The notes beneath the pieces are model-generated. The model made no database searches and had not been told where the DNA came from. It saw only the letters and a list, made by a program, of their open reading frames with translations. Shown one piece after another: positions 54,977-64,000 of a stretch of 64,000 bases of DNA (positions are counted from its first letter, which is position 1; every line of letters starts with the position of its first letter). The DNA is from SHAN690 sp023262195 (GTDB taxonomy: Bacteria; Bacteroidota; Bacteroidia; Flavobacteriales_G; Salibacteraceae): assembly GCA_038142005.1 (NCBI GenBank), contig JAYQJE010000001.1, positions 1,224,787 through 1,288,786 of the forward strand, read 5' to 3'. Made by a program: the position numbers and the translations under genes.

Positions 54977-56838
54977 ATGCATTGTGTATGCTTCAGAAAA
55001 CCCAATGACCTTGAATGGTCTAGTCTTAAAAAGAATGAGGCTCATCATGCCCTTAAGCTTTATGTTTTCAATGTGGAATTACACACTTGGTTTCTGGATC
55101 TAGATGTGGATGTCACGCTGGTCCCTGTGCCGAATCACAGAGCCATGAAATTGCGATTGCACGAAACGATGCATGAATACGCACATACTCTATCCGCTAG
55201 TGGAAATTCCGTTTTGGATAGGTTATGTGTCAATGAGAGTTTTTACCCATGGTATCTCGTACGTAGGCAGCTCAATGGGGCAACAATTGACACTTATGAG
55301 GAATACGAGTGGACGCAGCAAGTAATATCAAAGCTTGAAAATGATGCGGAAGTTTTGGTTTATGCTAATTCGCAGTTGACCGCTAAATTCTTTGATAGAA
55401 AGGTCAAGGTTTTTGGGAGTCAGTTGGGTTCAGAAGGGGCGATTCGTGGATTGAGTTCTATCTTACATTATTTTGGAATTCTGATTTTTCGAGCACTGCT
55501 GGGGCTGATCAAAAGCCCTAGAAAAGCACAAAATCTATACTTATATGGGAGCTTTCTTGATCAAAAGCTATTTCAAGTTGACGGTAAGAAACTCATAAAG
55601 GGCGACCCGATTTTTCAATATTTCCACGATGAAGTTGGGAAACAAGACGATTTTACTACTGTCTCTGTATTCAAGAATTTTGGATTGAAGAAATATCCTA
55701 AAGCATCATTATGGAGTCGTGGACCAAGGTTTGCCAGTCGTCATCTGTTTTTTGAGAGGTACATGATTCAAGCTTTTCTTAACTCAGAAGCTCGAAGGCG
55801 GATTTCATCATTCAGAAGGACAGTCGGAAAGAATCGTCAGGAGCAATATGAAAATCCCTTTACCAGTTTCTTAACAATAGGCTGAACGCGCAGAAATGGC
55901 AATTAGTTTTGGCTGTGGTTCGCTTTGAAGCTGGACTTTTAATGATGGATCATTTGAGGCCAAAAACTGTAGGTGGCGATAGCGAATGGACATTTGCTAA
56001 GTATCCCATATTAATGGCAGCCAAGGCCAAAAAGATTCCAACTTATGCAATACAGCATGGCATCATCAGCCATCAAAACATTGATTACAATTTTCATGAA
56101 AGCGATGTCTCGAATAAGCCGTTTGTGGACAAAACCTTAGTTTGGGGTCAAGGAGCACAAAATCGATTGTCTTCGGATTCGGTTTACCCTCAAGATTCTT
56201 TGGTTCTGACGGGGCAGGTGCGGTCTGATGTGATTCCGGCTTTAAAGAAAGAAAAACCCACCTTTCTCCTTCCCAACTGGAATAAAGATCAAACGATCAT
56301 TCTTTTTGCTAGCCAATATCTGCCGCGTTCACAGGCATTGCGTGATCGATTAATAAGTGATGTTCTTCAGCTTCAAGCAGAAGTTGAAAATCTAAGGGTG
56401 ATTATCAAGCCTCACCCACGTGAGTTGAGCGATCTGAGTCCGTTTAAAGAAATAGCCCGCCAATTGGGTCTTAAACCTGAAATAGTCACTGGGGATTTAT
56501 ATGGTTTGATTTCGCTCAGTGATGTTGTCATAACCTTTTACAGTACGGTGGGCACCGAGGCCTTGTATTTTGAAAAAGAATTGATTGTATTGGATTATGA
56601 CGGAGTCGATGGTTCAGGTTACATCAAGAAAGGCGTAGCTCATCATTGCAACAGTTATGATGCATTAAAGGATTGTATACATTCACATTTATCTGCCGGG
56701 CTTGAAGACAAATCTTTAGCGCGCCAACGTTATATTGACGAAATTCTTTTTTCTATCGATGGAAATGTACGCTTCAGAATGCTAGAAAAAATAAGGGCTA
56801 TGAGTGAAGGTGGTGTTCAATCAAATGATAATGCTTGA
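54977..56838 (+). CDS. Capsule/teichoic-acid-type glycosyl- or glycerophosphotransferase-like protein, frameshifted
   Basis: About 620 residues after repair. The C-terminal half is a GT-B-like transferase: IPTYAIQHGIISHQN, VIIKPHPRELSDL, and ITFYSTVGTEALYFEKELIV with the family's late Gly/Ser-Thr and Glu pattern, as in TagB/TagF and capsule transferases. The N-terminal half has no recognised domain. One T seems lost in 55867-55869: restored, it reads TSFLNNRLNAQKWQLVLAVVRFE. The donor might be the CMP sugar made by the neighbouring operon (inference). Four bases before the flippase gene. Confidence 0.72.
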
Positions 56839-56841
56839 TTA

Positions 56842-58338
56842 GTGGGTATCGTCAAGTCACAAGCGATTAAGAATTCTGTATTCAATTACCTCGGCCAGGT
56901 AATTGGCTATGTTAATGTCATAATCCTCTTTCCAATTTTACTTACCACGGAAGAGTTTGGACTCACTCGGCTATTAGCATCCATTTCGATCATCTACGCA
57001 CAACTTTCTTCATTTGGTGTTCAACGGGTAATTATCAAGTTCTTTCCATTTTTTCAAACCAAAGAAGGTGCAGATCATAACGGCTTCTTGCCGCTGATGC
57101 TTTTTAATGTGGCCATTGCATTTCTGGTTACCTCTATAGGATTTTGGCTAATTAAAGATTGGTTGGTAGCAAATCAGGATTCTGAACTTTTCAAGTCTTT
57201 TTATATCGTAATTCCTTTGCTCACAGCACTTACGGTGACCACATGGTTGTTTGATAGTTACTTGAAATCCCTGCTCAAGACGAGCTTCACATCTTTTCTG
57301 AATAACATTCTTCTCAAGCTTCTCTGGCTCGGTGCCACGCTTGCTTATTATTATGACTTATTGAGTCTCGAAGGGTTTATTTGGTTCTATTGCTCGGTGC
57401 ACCTGGTGTTGATATTATGTATGGTAGTGTATCTGATTTACCTAGGCCAACTATTCTTAAAGCCGAACTTCTACTACTATAAATGGCGGATTTTAAGAAT
57501 GATTTACCGCTACGGTGCTTTTTCCATCTTGGATAATACCAATACTGCCTTGATGAATAATGTGGATAAAATCATGATTGGATTCTTGGTGATGGATGAT
57601 TTGAAGAGTGTGGCTGTCTATGCTGTTGCGAATCACCTTAGTGGAGTAGTCGTGATTCCATCAATATCGATGAATCGAATCCTAACGCCACTGATATCGA
57701 AATATTGGAAGAGTAAACAACGAGCCAAAGTAGAGAAGGTATATGCCCAGAGTACCCTAATTAATCTCATCCTCACCGGTGGCCTTTTTGTCTTGGTATG
57801 GGTAAATATTAATGAGATTTTGATGCTGGTCGATGATAACTATTCATCGGGCGTTTATGCCATACTCTTTCTTATGCTGTCTCGCTTTGTTAGCCTCTCT
57901 TTTGGTTTAAATGGCGATATATTAATGGTGTCGAAGCATTATTGGTTCAATACCGTATCAGGAATTGTACTCATAGGTCTAATGATAGTATTTAACCTAA
58001 TTTTTATCCCAACTATGGGCTTGGTGGGAGCTGCCCTTGGAACTTTCTTGGCTAGGCTGTTTTACAACGTAATTCGTTTCTTCTTTTTGCTGAGCAAAGA
58101 ACAACTAAACCCGTTCACTACTAGGAATTTAGTTGCTTTTCTGGTTCTACTTGCCGGGATGATTATTGGATCGAGTTTTGAACTTCCAGCTATGCATTTT
58201 GCATTCTCAATTCTTATTAAATCCATTGTGGTATCAGTGGTCATGTTCGTCCCACTGTTTTATTTTAAAATATCGGAGGATCTTAATCAGCTAGTGCTAG
58301 ATATACTTGCAAGAGCTAGAAAAACATTAAAGTTCTAA
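56842..58338 (+). CDS. Wzx-type polysaccharide flippase (MOP superfamily)
   Basis: 498 residues, GTG start directly after the preceding stop. About 12-14 transmembrane helices; the first (SVFNYLGQVIGYVNVIILFP) and the charge pattern (TTEEFGLTRLLASIS) are typical of O-antigen and capsule flippases. Moves undecaprenyl-linked oligosaccharides across the inner membrane for polymerisation. Complete. Confidence 0.88.
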   Translation: MGIVKSQAIKNSVFNYLGQVIGYVNVIILFPILLTTEEFGLTRLLASISIIYAQLSSFGVQRVIIKFFPFFQTKEGADHNGFLPLMLFNVAIAFLVTSIGFWLIKDWLVANQDSELFKSFYIVIPLLTALTVTTWLFDSYLKSLLKTSFTSFLNNILLKLLWLGATLAYYYDLLSLEGFIWFYCSVHLVLILCMVVYLIYLGQLFLKPNFYYYKWRILRMIYRYGAFSILDNTNTALMNNVDKIMIGFLVMDDLKSVAVYAVANHLSGVVVIPSISMNRILTPLISKYWKSKQRAKVEKVYAQSTLINLILTGGLFVLVWVNINEILMLVDDNYSSGVYAILFLMLSRFVSLSFGLNGDILMVSKHYWFNTVSGIVLIGLMIVFNLIFIPTMGLVGAALGTFLARLFYNVIRFFFLLSKEQLNPFTTRNLVAFLVLLAGMIIGSSFELPAMHFAFSILIKSIVVSVVMFVPLFYFKISEDLNQLVLDILARARKTLKF

Positions 58339-58352
58339 AAAGTCACTTGAGC

Positions 58353-59252
58353 TTAGAAGTAACCTAGCGGTTTTAACTCAGCAAATTGGGTCTTACGCGC
58401 GAATTCTTCGTTGGCTGAATTGAAATATTTCTCGAGATGCGTTAGTACACCATTAGATTCATTTTCAGCCATGAGTCTTTTATAAATTTCTAGATCACTT
58501 CGTTTATTTGAGTTGTTTGGGGCTCCCAAAAGCTCATGATTTATAGAAACTGTGTTTACTTCATTGGATAGGAAATTACATAACCGATCAATCTCTTTTG
58601 ATTGCTCCTCCTTAAGTCTTTCCAAAATGAGAAAGTGCACGTTTTCTTTACCAAAGGTTGTGGTCAGTTTGTCGTGCATCAAACTTAGATTGTAATACGG
58701 AACATTGATTGTCTTTAGCTTATACTTATTGCACAGACAAGATCCCCCATTAAATGGCGATTTTCTCCAAAGCTTATTTACGATTCCATTACCACACATT
58801 GGCCAAATACATTCTGTAGTCCCTTCATAGTCCAGCGCATCTTTGAGCGCATAGGTTCCAAAAACTCCAGTCATGATATCATGTACGTATCGAGAAAACA
58901 CCAGATTTAATGGGTTCCTTATTGATAGTACCACCTTCACTTTGGTGTTTTTATCATTGAGACTGGCAAGCAACTCCAGAGCCTTATCTAGCTTGTACGG
59001 TCTCATTAGAACTTCGTGGGAAATGAGGTGATTTTGAATCGCAGAAGGATTCAGTGAACTAAGTAGTTGGTCTTTGTCTAGCTTGAGTTTCTCAGCAAAT
59101 TCATACACCCATGGCAGATTGTCGCGTTCATCACCGAACTTATCGACAAACCGCCCTACATAATTTACATTAGCAAGCATGGGATATACATGCTCTTGCA
59201 TGAAAGTTGTGGCCGTTTTCGCGTACCCAATGTGAAAGGTTATGGTCTTCAT
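58353..59252 (-). CDS. Sulfotransferase-like protein
   Basis: 299 residues. N-terminal FHIGYAKTATTFMQEHV is a 5'-PAPS-type loop (GxxKTATT) and VVLSIRNPLNLVFSRYVHD the 3'-phosphate motif, as in bacterial sulfotransferases. A four-cysteine cluster (WPMCGNG ... GGSCLCNKY) in the middle is unusual and could bind a metal. Last gene of the 64000-58353 operon; ATGA overlap with the gene upstream. Confidence 0.78.
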   Translation of the reverse strand: MKTITFHIGYAKTATTFMQEHVYPMLANVNYVGRFVDKFGDERDNLPWVYEFAEKLKLDKDQLLSSLNPSAIQNHLISHEVLMRPYKLDKALELLASLNDKNTKVKVVLSIRNPLNLVFSRYVHDIMTGVFGTYALKDALDYEGTTECIWPMCGNGIVNKLWRKSPFNGGSCLCNKYKLKTINVPYYNLSLMHDKLTTTFGKENVHFLILERLKEEQSKEIDRLCNFLSNEVNTVSINHELLGAPNNSNKRSDLEIYKRLMAENESNGVLTHLEKYFNSANEEFARKTQFAELKPLGYF

Positions 59253-60205
59253 CGATAACCGTATTGTTCCAATGCAGACTTTACACTCGAGTTAATTTCA
59301 TCAATCTGTTTTGAACTCAATTCTTTTAAATGTCGCCCGATATTTCCATTAGAAAGATCCATGCTTTCTATGCAACCAGTTACATCGATTTCAATGTGGT
59401 TTTCGATTTTCTTGCAGACATTTATTCCGTTTTCTATTAGATCCTCTAGTCGGATTTCTATGTAGAATCGAGGATTGATCGAGTGCTTTTGTTGATTCCA
59501 AGTTTGCATCACACTATTGTACCAGGCAATGGTTTGCGATAATTCACTTGGGGCCCATTTTTGGCGCATTAAAGAAGCAATTACATCTCTTGGGTCGCGA
59601 ACCATATGGATCATTTTGGCCTCAGGGAAAAGCTTGTAGATTGTACTCGCAAATAGCAGGCTATGGGTGTTGTCTTCTACAAATTTTGCTTTGGCTTGTG
59701 CCTTACAAATAGAGTGATAACATGTTGAGACGAAGTTTCGTGCAGCATCCCACGTGTTGTCAATATTATTTGGATCAGCGAAGTACATTTTGTTGTTTTC
59801 AATTCCAGCTTGGGTGCCTGGCCATTTAGCCTCATATGAAAACTCCACCAACTGCTCAATAAACACCCTAACGTGTTGCTCATAATCAGGAATCCATTTG
59901 CTCAGTTCCCACCCATTATATGGAACTGGCGTGGTGTTGTTCTTTGATGGAGTGCCTTCATCTGACTTTTTCACAGCTAGACTCAAAAGAAAATCCTCTA
60001 AGTCTTTGATCTTATGGTCTGCCCAATATGGAGACCAGTAAGATGGATAAGTATTGAGAAAATCATATACACCTCTCGGATCTACCGTAAATCTATGCTC
60101 GAAGGGTAGGGATGCAACTTGGGTATGTTTGGCGAGCAATTCTTTCAGGATGTTCGTTCCCGATCTACCCGTGCCAGTAATGAATATGAAGTTGGAGCCA
60201 TCCAC
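59249..60205 (-). CDS. Sulfotransferase-family protein
   Basis: 318 residues. PAPS loop FIFITGTGRSGTNILKEL (residues 6-23) and 3'-phosphate motif MIHMVRDPRDVIASLM. A WHxH-free middle and a C-terminal IEIRLEDLIENG follow the family order. Third sulfotransferase of the locus, next to the other one, and directly after the PIG-L deacetylase gene. Acceptor unknown; likely the same glycan. Confidence 0.85.
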   Translation of the reverse strand: MDGSNFIFITGTGRSGTNILKELLAKHTQVASLPFEHRFTVDPRGVYDFLNTYPSYWSPYWADHKIKDLEDFLLSLAVKKSDEGTPSKNNTTPVPYNGWELSKWIPDYEQHVRVFIEQLVEFSYEAKWPGTQAGIENNKMYFADPNNIDNTWDAARNFVSTCYHSICKAQAKAKFVEDNTHSLLFASTIYKLFPEAKMIHMVRDPRDVIASLMRQKWAPSELSQTIAWYNSVMQTWNQQKHSINPRFYIEIRLEDLIENGINVCKKIENHIEIDVTGCIESMDLSNGNIGRHLKELSSKQIDEINSSVKSALEQYGYR

Positions 60206-60207
60206 AA

Positions 60208-60867
60208 TTAAATTATCAAGCGGATTACTTCAAAGGCCTCTGCGTACTCTACACCGGCCTGTAGGCCCCTGTAATTTGCTACACCTCGAATCAGTTTATC
60301 CTTGGCATAAAGTCGTTTTGATTGAGATTTATACTGCTCCATGGCGGCCACTTTTTTGGCAATATCGTTTTCATTTAATTCAATGAAGCACTGCGAACTA
60401 AATTGGAAATTATTCCAAATGAATTCGTAACCCAATAAGGTTGTGTTTTTGAATGCCCTCTTTGCTTCCATGCTTATGATACCATGGTCTTGGTGAATAT
60501 CAAAGCTCGATGGGCAAAAAACCAAATCCGGTTTGTACTCGCGATTCAGTTTCACCAGGTCCTCTAAGATCTCTTGTCGATGTGCCGGGAAGTGACGTAC
60601 ACGATAATCAAAGATTATCAAGTTTTCGCTTGTGATACCAAGCTCCTTTGTAGCGGCTTTTACTTCGTGTGTAAGCACATCAGGGGCAAAACCTTCGGGC
60701 ACCGATTCCTCACATGTAGAGAAGGCTACATAGATTACCTTTTTGCCAAGCTGGGTGAGTTTGTGAATAGTGCCACCACACCCTAACTCCCCATCATCGG
60801 TGTGCGGTGCTAGAATTAAAATCGTTTCAAATGCTTCAAGCGCTGATGTCTTCATATTCAGTGTCAA
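60208..60867 (-). CDS. PIG-L (LmbE) family deacetylase
   Basis: 219 residues (or 215 from ATG 60855). Zinc motif APHTDDGELGCGG at about residues 20-32 is the LmbE/PIG-L signature, and SSFDIHQDHGIIS gives the third ligand His. Removes N-acetyl groups from amino sugars. Placed between formyltransferase and sulfotransferase, so deacetylation followed by formylation of an amino sugar is an attractive reading (inference). Confidence 0.9.
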   Translation of the reverse strand: MTLNMKTSALEAFETILILAPHTDDGELGCGGTIHKLTQLGKKVIYVAFSTCEESVPEGFAPDVLTHEVKAATKELGITSENLIIFDYRVRHFPAHRQEILEDLVKLNREYKPDLVFCPSSFDIHQDHGIISMEAKRAFKNTTLLGYEFIWNNFQFSSQCFIELNENDIAKKVAAMEQYKSQSKRLYAKDKLIRGVANYRGLQAGVEYAEAFEVIRLII

Positions 60868-62106
60868 ATAACTGATTTACTTCGGTAAATGTAAGTTCAT
60901 CGATTTCAGATAAGCGAATCTGCTTTAAAATATCTTCCTTCGATATTAGTTCAATCGGATTTATACCAATAAAAATATCGTACTCACATTCGTTTGCTAG
61001 GCGATGAGCAACGTCCAAAATTGAGACTAGTTCATCAGCAGTATTCAATCTGATGGTGGGTATCTCCAATAAACCGTTTTGATATCGATATGGCTGATAT
61101 TTCAAAGGAGCTTTGAACCATTCGGTAGCATTGGTCTGCTTTGACATGCAGTAGTCTATTCCTGATTGTCTCAAGATATCATGAATTGGAAACATGCCAT
61201 CTAAGTTGCGGTCAAAACACAGATTTTGAGCCTTGGATGGTATTATGTTGCGGATGTCTTCACGGAGTTGTTTTGATCCGATGCTATCCTGCCTGAACTG
61301 AGCGTGTGGTTGGGGTAGCTTAATCGAGGTACAATTATCATCGATGACAAAATAGGGTAGTGCCTCACTTCCAATAAGCTTGGGTGGGTATCGATACGCT
61401 CTAAATGGTGGGAACGTAAATGCCCGCTTGAATCGCTCCGTTTGGATTTTGCTCCATGAACGATTTATCTGACCGCCAAATGGCTCTCCTCGCGGTTGGT
61501 AGGTAGCTTGGCTTTCGTCTTGTTCAACAAGCTTTATTTTGACCGTTGGGTCAAAACTGGGGAGAAGACTCTTAAATAGTTGGGCCCCTGCATTTGTGAC
61601 TTTTTCGTAGAGTGTTTTCGCGGTTTCGGCTTCGGTAATTTCAACTTTTACTTGCCCCAGTATAGGCCCATTGTCAACGCCTGCATGCATTTTATGAAGG
61701 GTAATGCCTGTATACAGTTCCCTTTGATTATTGCCCACGGAATAGGGCGCGAACCGCGGTTTAAGGGTAAGTGAGCAGAATGCAAGTTGTAGATTCCCAA
61801 TCTTGGAATATCCAAAACTTTCTGCTTTATAATTTGTCCCCAAAAGCAACTAAATATTACATCTAAATTAGACTCAACAAGAATGTCAATTGCTTTGTCT
61901 GAGTTTACATTCATACCTTCATAACATGGGATGTTATGACGTTTACACTCATCGCGAAGCGATGCATGGCCTAGTTCGTTTAGCCAAGGTTTCATTCCGG
62001 GTTCAAGATCTCTTGATAAAGCTCCAATAACCTCATGACCCTGCTCAATTAGGGTGTTTAACATCCACACGCTTAGGTTCTTACTGCCTATTATAAAAAC
62101 TCTCAT
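60836..62106 (-). CDS. Formyltransferase-family protein with C-terminal extension, frameshifted
   Basis: About 423 residues after repair. Resembles methionyl-tRNA and sugar N-formyltransferases: NLHSAHLPLNRGSRPIPWAI (Asn and His) and, after a one-base loss near 61719, LHKMHAGVDNGPILGQ (Asp of the catalytic set). The tetrahydrofolate-dependent domain ends near residue 200; about 200 residues follow with DRNLDGMFPIHDIL, QSGIDYCMSK and GLLEIPTI, which recall NodB-like deacetylases. A formyltransferase-deacetylase fusion is thus possible but unproven. It overlaps the PIG-L gene by up to 32 bases. Confidence 0.78.
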
Positions 62107-63404
62107 CCGTTTGGCAACGAGTTTAGTGTGTCAGCCAATTGTTTAGATAACCCTTTACGGCTGTAAATCTCATATTTTCCATTTCCAACCTTCTGCAAGG
62201 CCTGTGTATTAATGGCAGTTTGAATAATGGATGAAATAGAATTTTTCATGCCTGCGAGGTCGTCTCTGTCCAGCATGGGTTCGTGCCCCATATCAGTAAG
62301 AATTGATGCGGCATTACCTTTGGTCGGCCCAATACTGAGAATTGGCCTCTCTGTGGCTAAGTATTCAAAGATTTTCCCGGTCAGTATTAATTCACTTCCA
62401 GGGGACTGTGGAATTGGTAATAGTAGTGCATCAGACTCTTGCATTAATGACACAGCTTTCTGGTGGTCAACAAAAGGGGAATACTCAACGTGGGCATCAA
62501 TTCCAGCGTTTGTAATGTCTTCTTTGACCTGAGCATGAACGTTACCGGTAATACAGAGTATGAAGTTGGTTGCATCTGCAATTTCGTTGATGCACTCCGC
62601 CACTGCCTTCCAAAGGGTGGGATTGTTTTGGTTGGCCTTGAAGTTTCCGATATAGGATAGCCTTATTTTCTTGTCTGCCTTTTGAGTTATCTGATTTTTA
62701 AAGTCATTTTCATCATATCCATTGGGGATAAATACCAAGTTTTCGGCCCTTGTTTCGAATTCCTTGGCCAAACCCGGAGATGCTACCATGGCCAAATCAC
62801 ACTCTTTTAAAACGGAGGTCTCGAGGTTTTTATCCCGTTCAGTACTCGATTTCGTGCGATTCAAAAACTCGTTGTAATAGATGGTTGTCCAAGGGTCGCG
62901 AAAATCGGCTAGCCATGGGATTCCATAGATTTCTTTGAGCTTCTTTCCAATCAGATGAGTGCTGTGAGGAGGGCCAGTGGTAATAATTACATCAGGTCGA
63001 GACTTTTTTATTGCTCTTTCCGCAGCGATTAGCGCATATTTATTCCAGCCTACTCGAGCATCTGGTATGAAGTAATTGGCTCTAATGTAATTAGCAATTT
63101 TAGCAAATAAACCTTGGTTCCCTTTGAGGTTACCCATTCCTACCTCTACGGATTTGCCTTTTTTACCCCTGAGTAAGTTATAGAGCGCGAAGGGCTCGAA
63201 CGTTTCGGTTTTAATCACATCCAGTGATGCGGGTACATCTCTGATGAGTGTTTCATCCGTGTAGGGATAACTTCCATTTTTAACTGTAATTACCGTGGGT
63301 TGCCAATCAAATTCAGGTAGATACTTGCAAAACTTCAACCATCGTTGAACTCCGGGGCCTGATCCTGGAGGCCAGTAATAGGTTAATATGATTGCTTTTT
63401 TCAA
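62103..63404 (-). CDS. Glycosyltransferase (GT4-like)
   Basis: 433 residues, GT-B fold. N-terminal LTYYWPPGSGPGVQRWLKFC holds the glycine loop typical of GT4; GYDENDF follows IPNG, LSYIGNFKANQN starts the C-terminal domain, and SELILTGKIFEYLATERPIL contains the donor-binding Glu pattern (ExxxLTGKxxEYL). Adds a sugar to the surface glycan. ATG overlaps the YfhO gene stop by four bases, and the formyltransferase gene begins inside its end. Confidence 0.9.
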   Translation of the reverse strand: MKKAIILTYYWPPGSGPGVQRWLKFCKYLPEFDWQPTVITVKNGSYPYTDETLIRDVPASLDVIKTETFEPFALYNLLRGKKGKSVEVGMGNLKGNQGLFAKIANYIRANYFIPDARVGWNKYALIAAERAIKKSRPDVIITTGPPHSTHLIGKKLKEIYGIPWLADFRDPWTTIYYNEFLNRTKSSTERDKNLETSVLKECDLAMVASPGLAKEFETRAENLVFIPNGYDENDFKNQITQKADKKIRLSYIGNFKANQNNPTLWKAVAECINEIADATNFILCITGNVHAQVKEDITNAGIDAHVEYSPFVDHQKAVSLMQESDALLLPIPQSPGSELILTGKIFEYLATERPILSIGPTKGNAASILTDMGHEPMLDRDDLAGMKNSISSIIQTAINTQALQKVGNGKYEIYSRKGLSKQLADTLNSLPNG

Positions 63405-64000
63405 TCGATTTCGTTTGAGGGCTTTGGTCTTGCTTGTGATTTAAACTGAAAGTACAACACACCTATTCCAAATAGGGCAAAAAGTATGGATCCCGCAAGA
63501 GATACGTTTTCTCCTAAGCTATAAGAACTAGGCTCAAACTTCATTTCAATCTCATGATTGCCAGTAGGGATTTTAATGGCGCGTAGGATGTAATTTGCCC
63601 GGAGGATAGGAACTTCGTTGCCATCAACATAGGCTTTCCAGCCATTGGTATATATCACTTCTGAAAATACAGCAAGCCCAGCTTGCATGTTATTTGATTT
63701 GTAAACCAAGTGATCTGGTTTGAAGCTAGTGAGTTCAATTTTTGAATTAGGTGACTTCCCGAATGAATATCCATTCATCTCCTCATCAAACTCAGTATGT
63801 ATGATGGCTGTTTCAAGTGGATCAATTTCACTTATTTGAGCCATCTCCTCATCATGTGTTGAAACAGAGTTTATATTCGATACAAACCAAGCATTGCCGC
63901 ATGCGGTGGGGTTTTCTACGATGCCGTCAGGAGAGTTTTGTACGATATAATACTTGGTGTTGAGCATGTTGAATGCTGACATTCGCCTACTTACCTGTGG
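63401..64000 (-). CDS. YfhO-family membrane protein, C-terminal part (runs off window)
   Basis: Open from the window edge to a stop at 63403-63401. Typical YfhO C-terminus: SAFNMLNTKYYIVQ, GNAWFVSNI, EVIYTNGWKAYVDGNEVPIL with RANYILRAIKIP, then a last transmembrane helix (SLAGSILFALFGIGVLYFQF). YfhO proteins are multi-pass membrane proteins tied to lipid-linked sugar transfer. Most of the protein lies outside the window. Confidence 0.85.
   Translation of the reverse strand, partial: PQVSRRMSAFNMLNTKYYIVQNSPDGIVENPTACGNAWFVSNINSVSTHDEEMAQISEIDPLETAIIHTEFDEEMNGYSFGKSPNSKIELTSFKPDHLVYKSNNMQAGLAVFSEVIYTNGWKAYVDGNEVPILRANYILRAIKIPTGNHEIEMKFEPSSYSLGENVSLAGSILFALFGIGVLYFQFKSQARPKPSNEID

Noticed and set aside
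46021..62106. Phase variation of surface-glycan genes through homopolymer slips.
   Set aside because: The runs are short (3-7 bases), and the same kind of breaks occur in housekeeping genes such as purL and galE. Sequence error is simpler.

Overview
The window is bacterial chromosome from a member of Bacteroidota, most likely a marine-type flavobacterium (Flavobacteriales). Direct signs are: Bacteroidota-type promoter elements (TTG ... TAnnTTTG) before the rRNA operon; three secreted proteins ending in type IX secretion (T9SS) sorting domains; a Porin_10-like outer-membrane protein; lineage-typical gene pairs (PASTA protein - T9SS protein - rluD, and DUF4783 - nadC); and few Shine-Dalgarno sites but many ATGA stop/start overlaps. 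The genus cannot be fixed by eye.

Layout. 1-6.5 kb: partial acyl-CoA synthetase, CAP-domain protein, amidohydrolase lipoprotein and a multi-pass membrane protein (all minus), then purL (plus) and a bidirectional terminator. 6.5-10 kb: a large T9SS/PKD protein and an SDR. 10-15.1 kb: a complete rRNA operon, 16S - tRNA-Ile(GAT) - tRNA-Ala(TGC) - 23S - 5S, with promoter, boxA-like sites, processing stems and terminator. 15-28.6 kb: porin, an 'asparagine synthetase B'-named protein of unknown function, dnaB, a GNAT enzyme, a UvrD/AddA-type helicase, a subtilase, a di-haem peroxidase, a flavin disulfide-reductase-like protein lacking the redox cysteines, and a PKD gene remnant. 28.6-44 kb: rluD, T9SS protein, PASTA protein, sugar epimerase, ddl, rdgB, membrane protein, galE, rlmH, DUF4783, nadC, a large M1 peptidase and a PLP enzyme of unknown role. 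44-64 kb: a surface-polysaccharide locus. No stretch over 300 bases lacks a gene or RNA gene. No CRISPR array, insertion sequence, prophage or integrase was seen.

The surface-polysaccharide locus is the most distinctive region. A nine-gene minus-strand operon (54865 down to 46021) encodes a CMP-nonulosonate synthetase-like enzyme, a DapA/NanA-family aldolase, two NeuB-family synthases (one with altered active-site motifs), a NeuD-like acetyltransferase, a TIM-barrel isomerase, a CBS-DegT aminotransferase fusion, a deacetylase-like protein and a sulfotransferase. Divergent from it are a capsule/teichoic-type transferase and a Wzx-type flippase. A second minus-strand operon (64000 down to 58353) encodes a YfhO-type membrane protein, a glycosyltransferase, a formyltransferase with a long C-terminal extension, a PIG-L deacetylase and two sulfotransferases. 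An asparagine-synthase-type amidotransferase precedes the locus. Together they suggest a sulfated, acylated glycan containing an unusual nonulosonic-acid-like sugar (inference).

Caution: 14 protein genes carry about 17 apparent one-base indels, mostly single-base losses and several in homopolymers, and purL also carries an apparent deletion of about 26 bases. They hit essential single-copy genes as readily as accessory ones, so I read most of them as sequence or assembly errors, not decay. Each such gene is given once over its full span, with the likely shift points.
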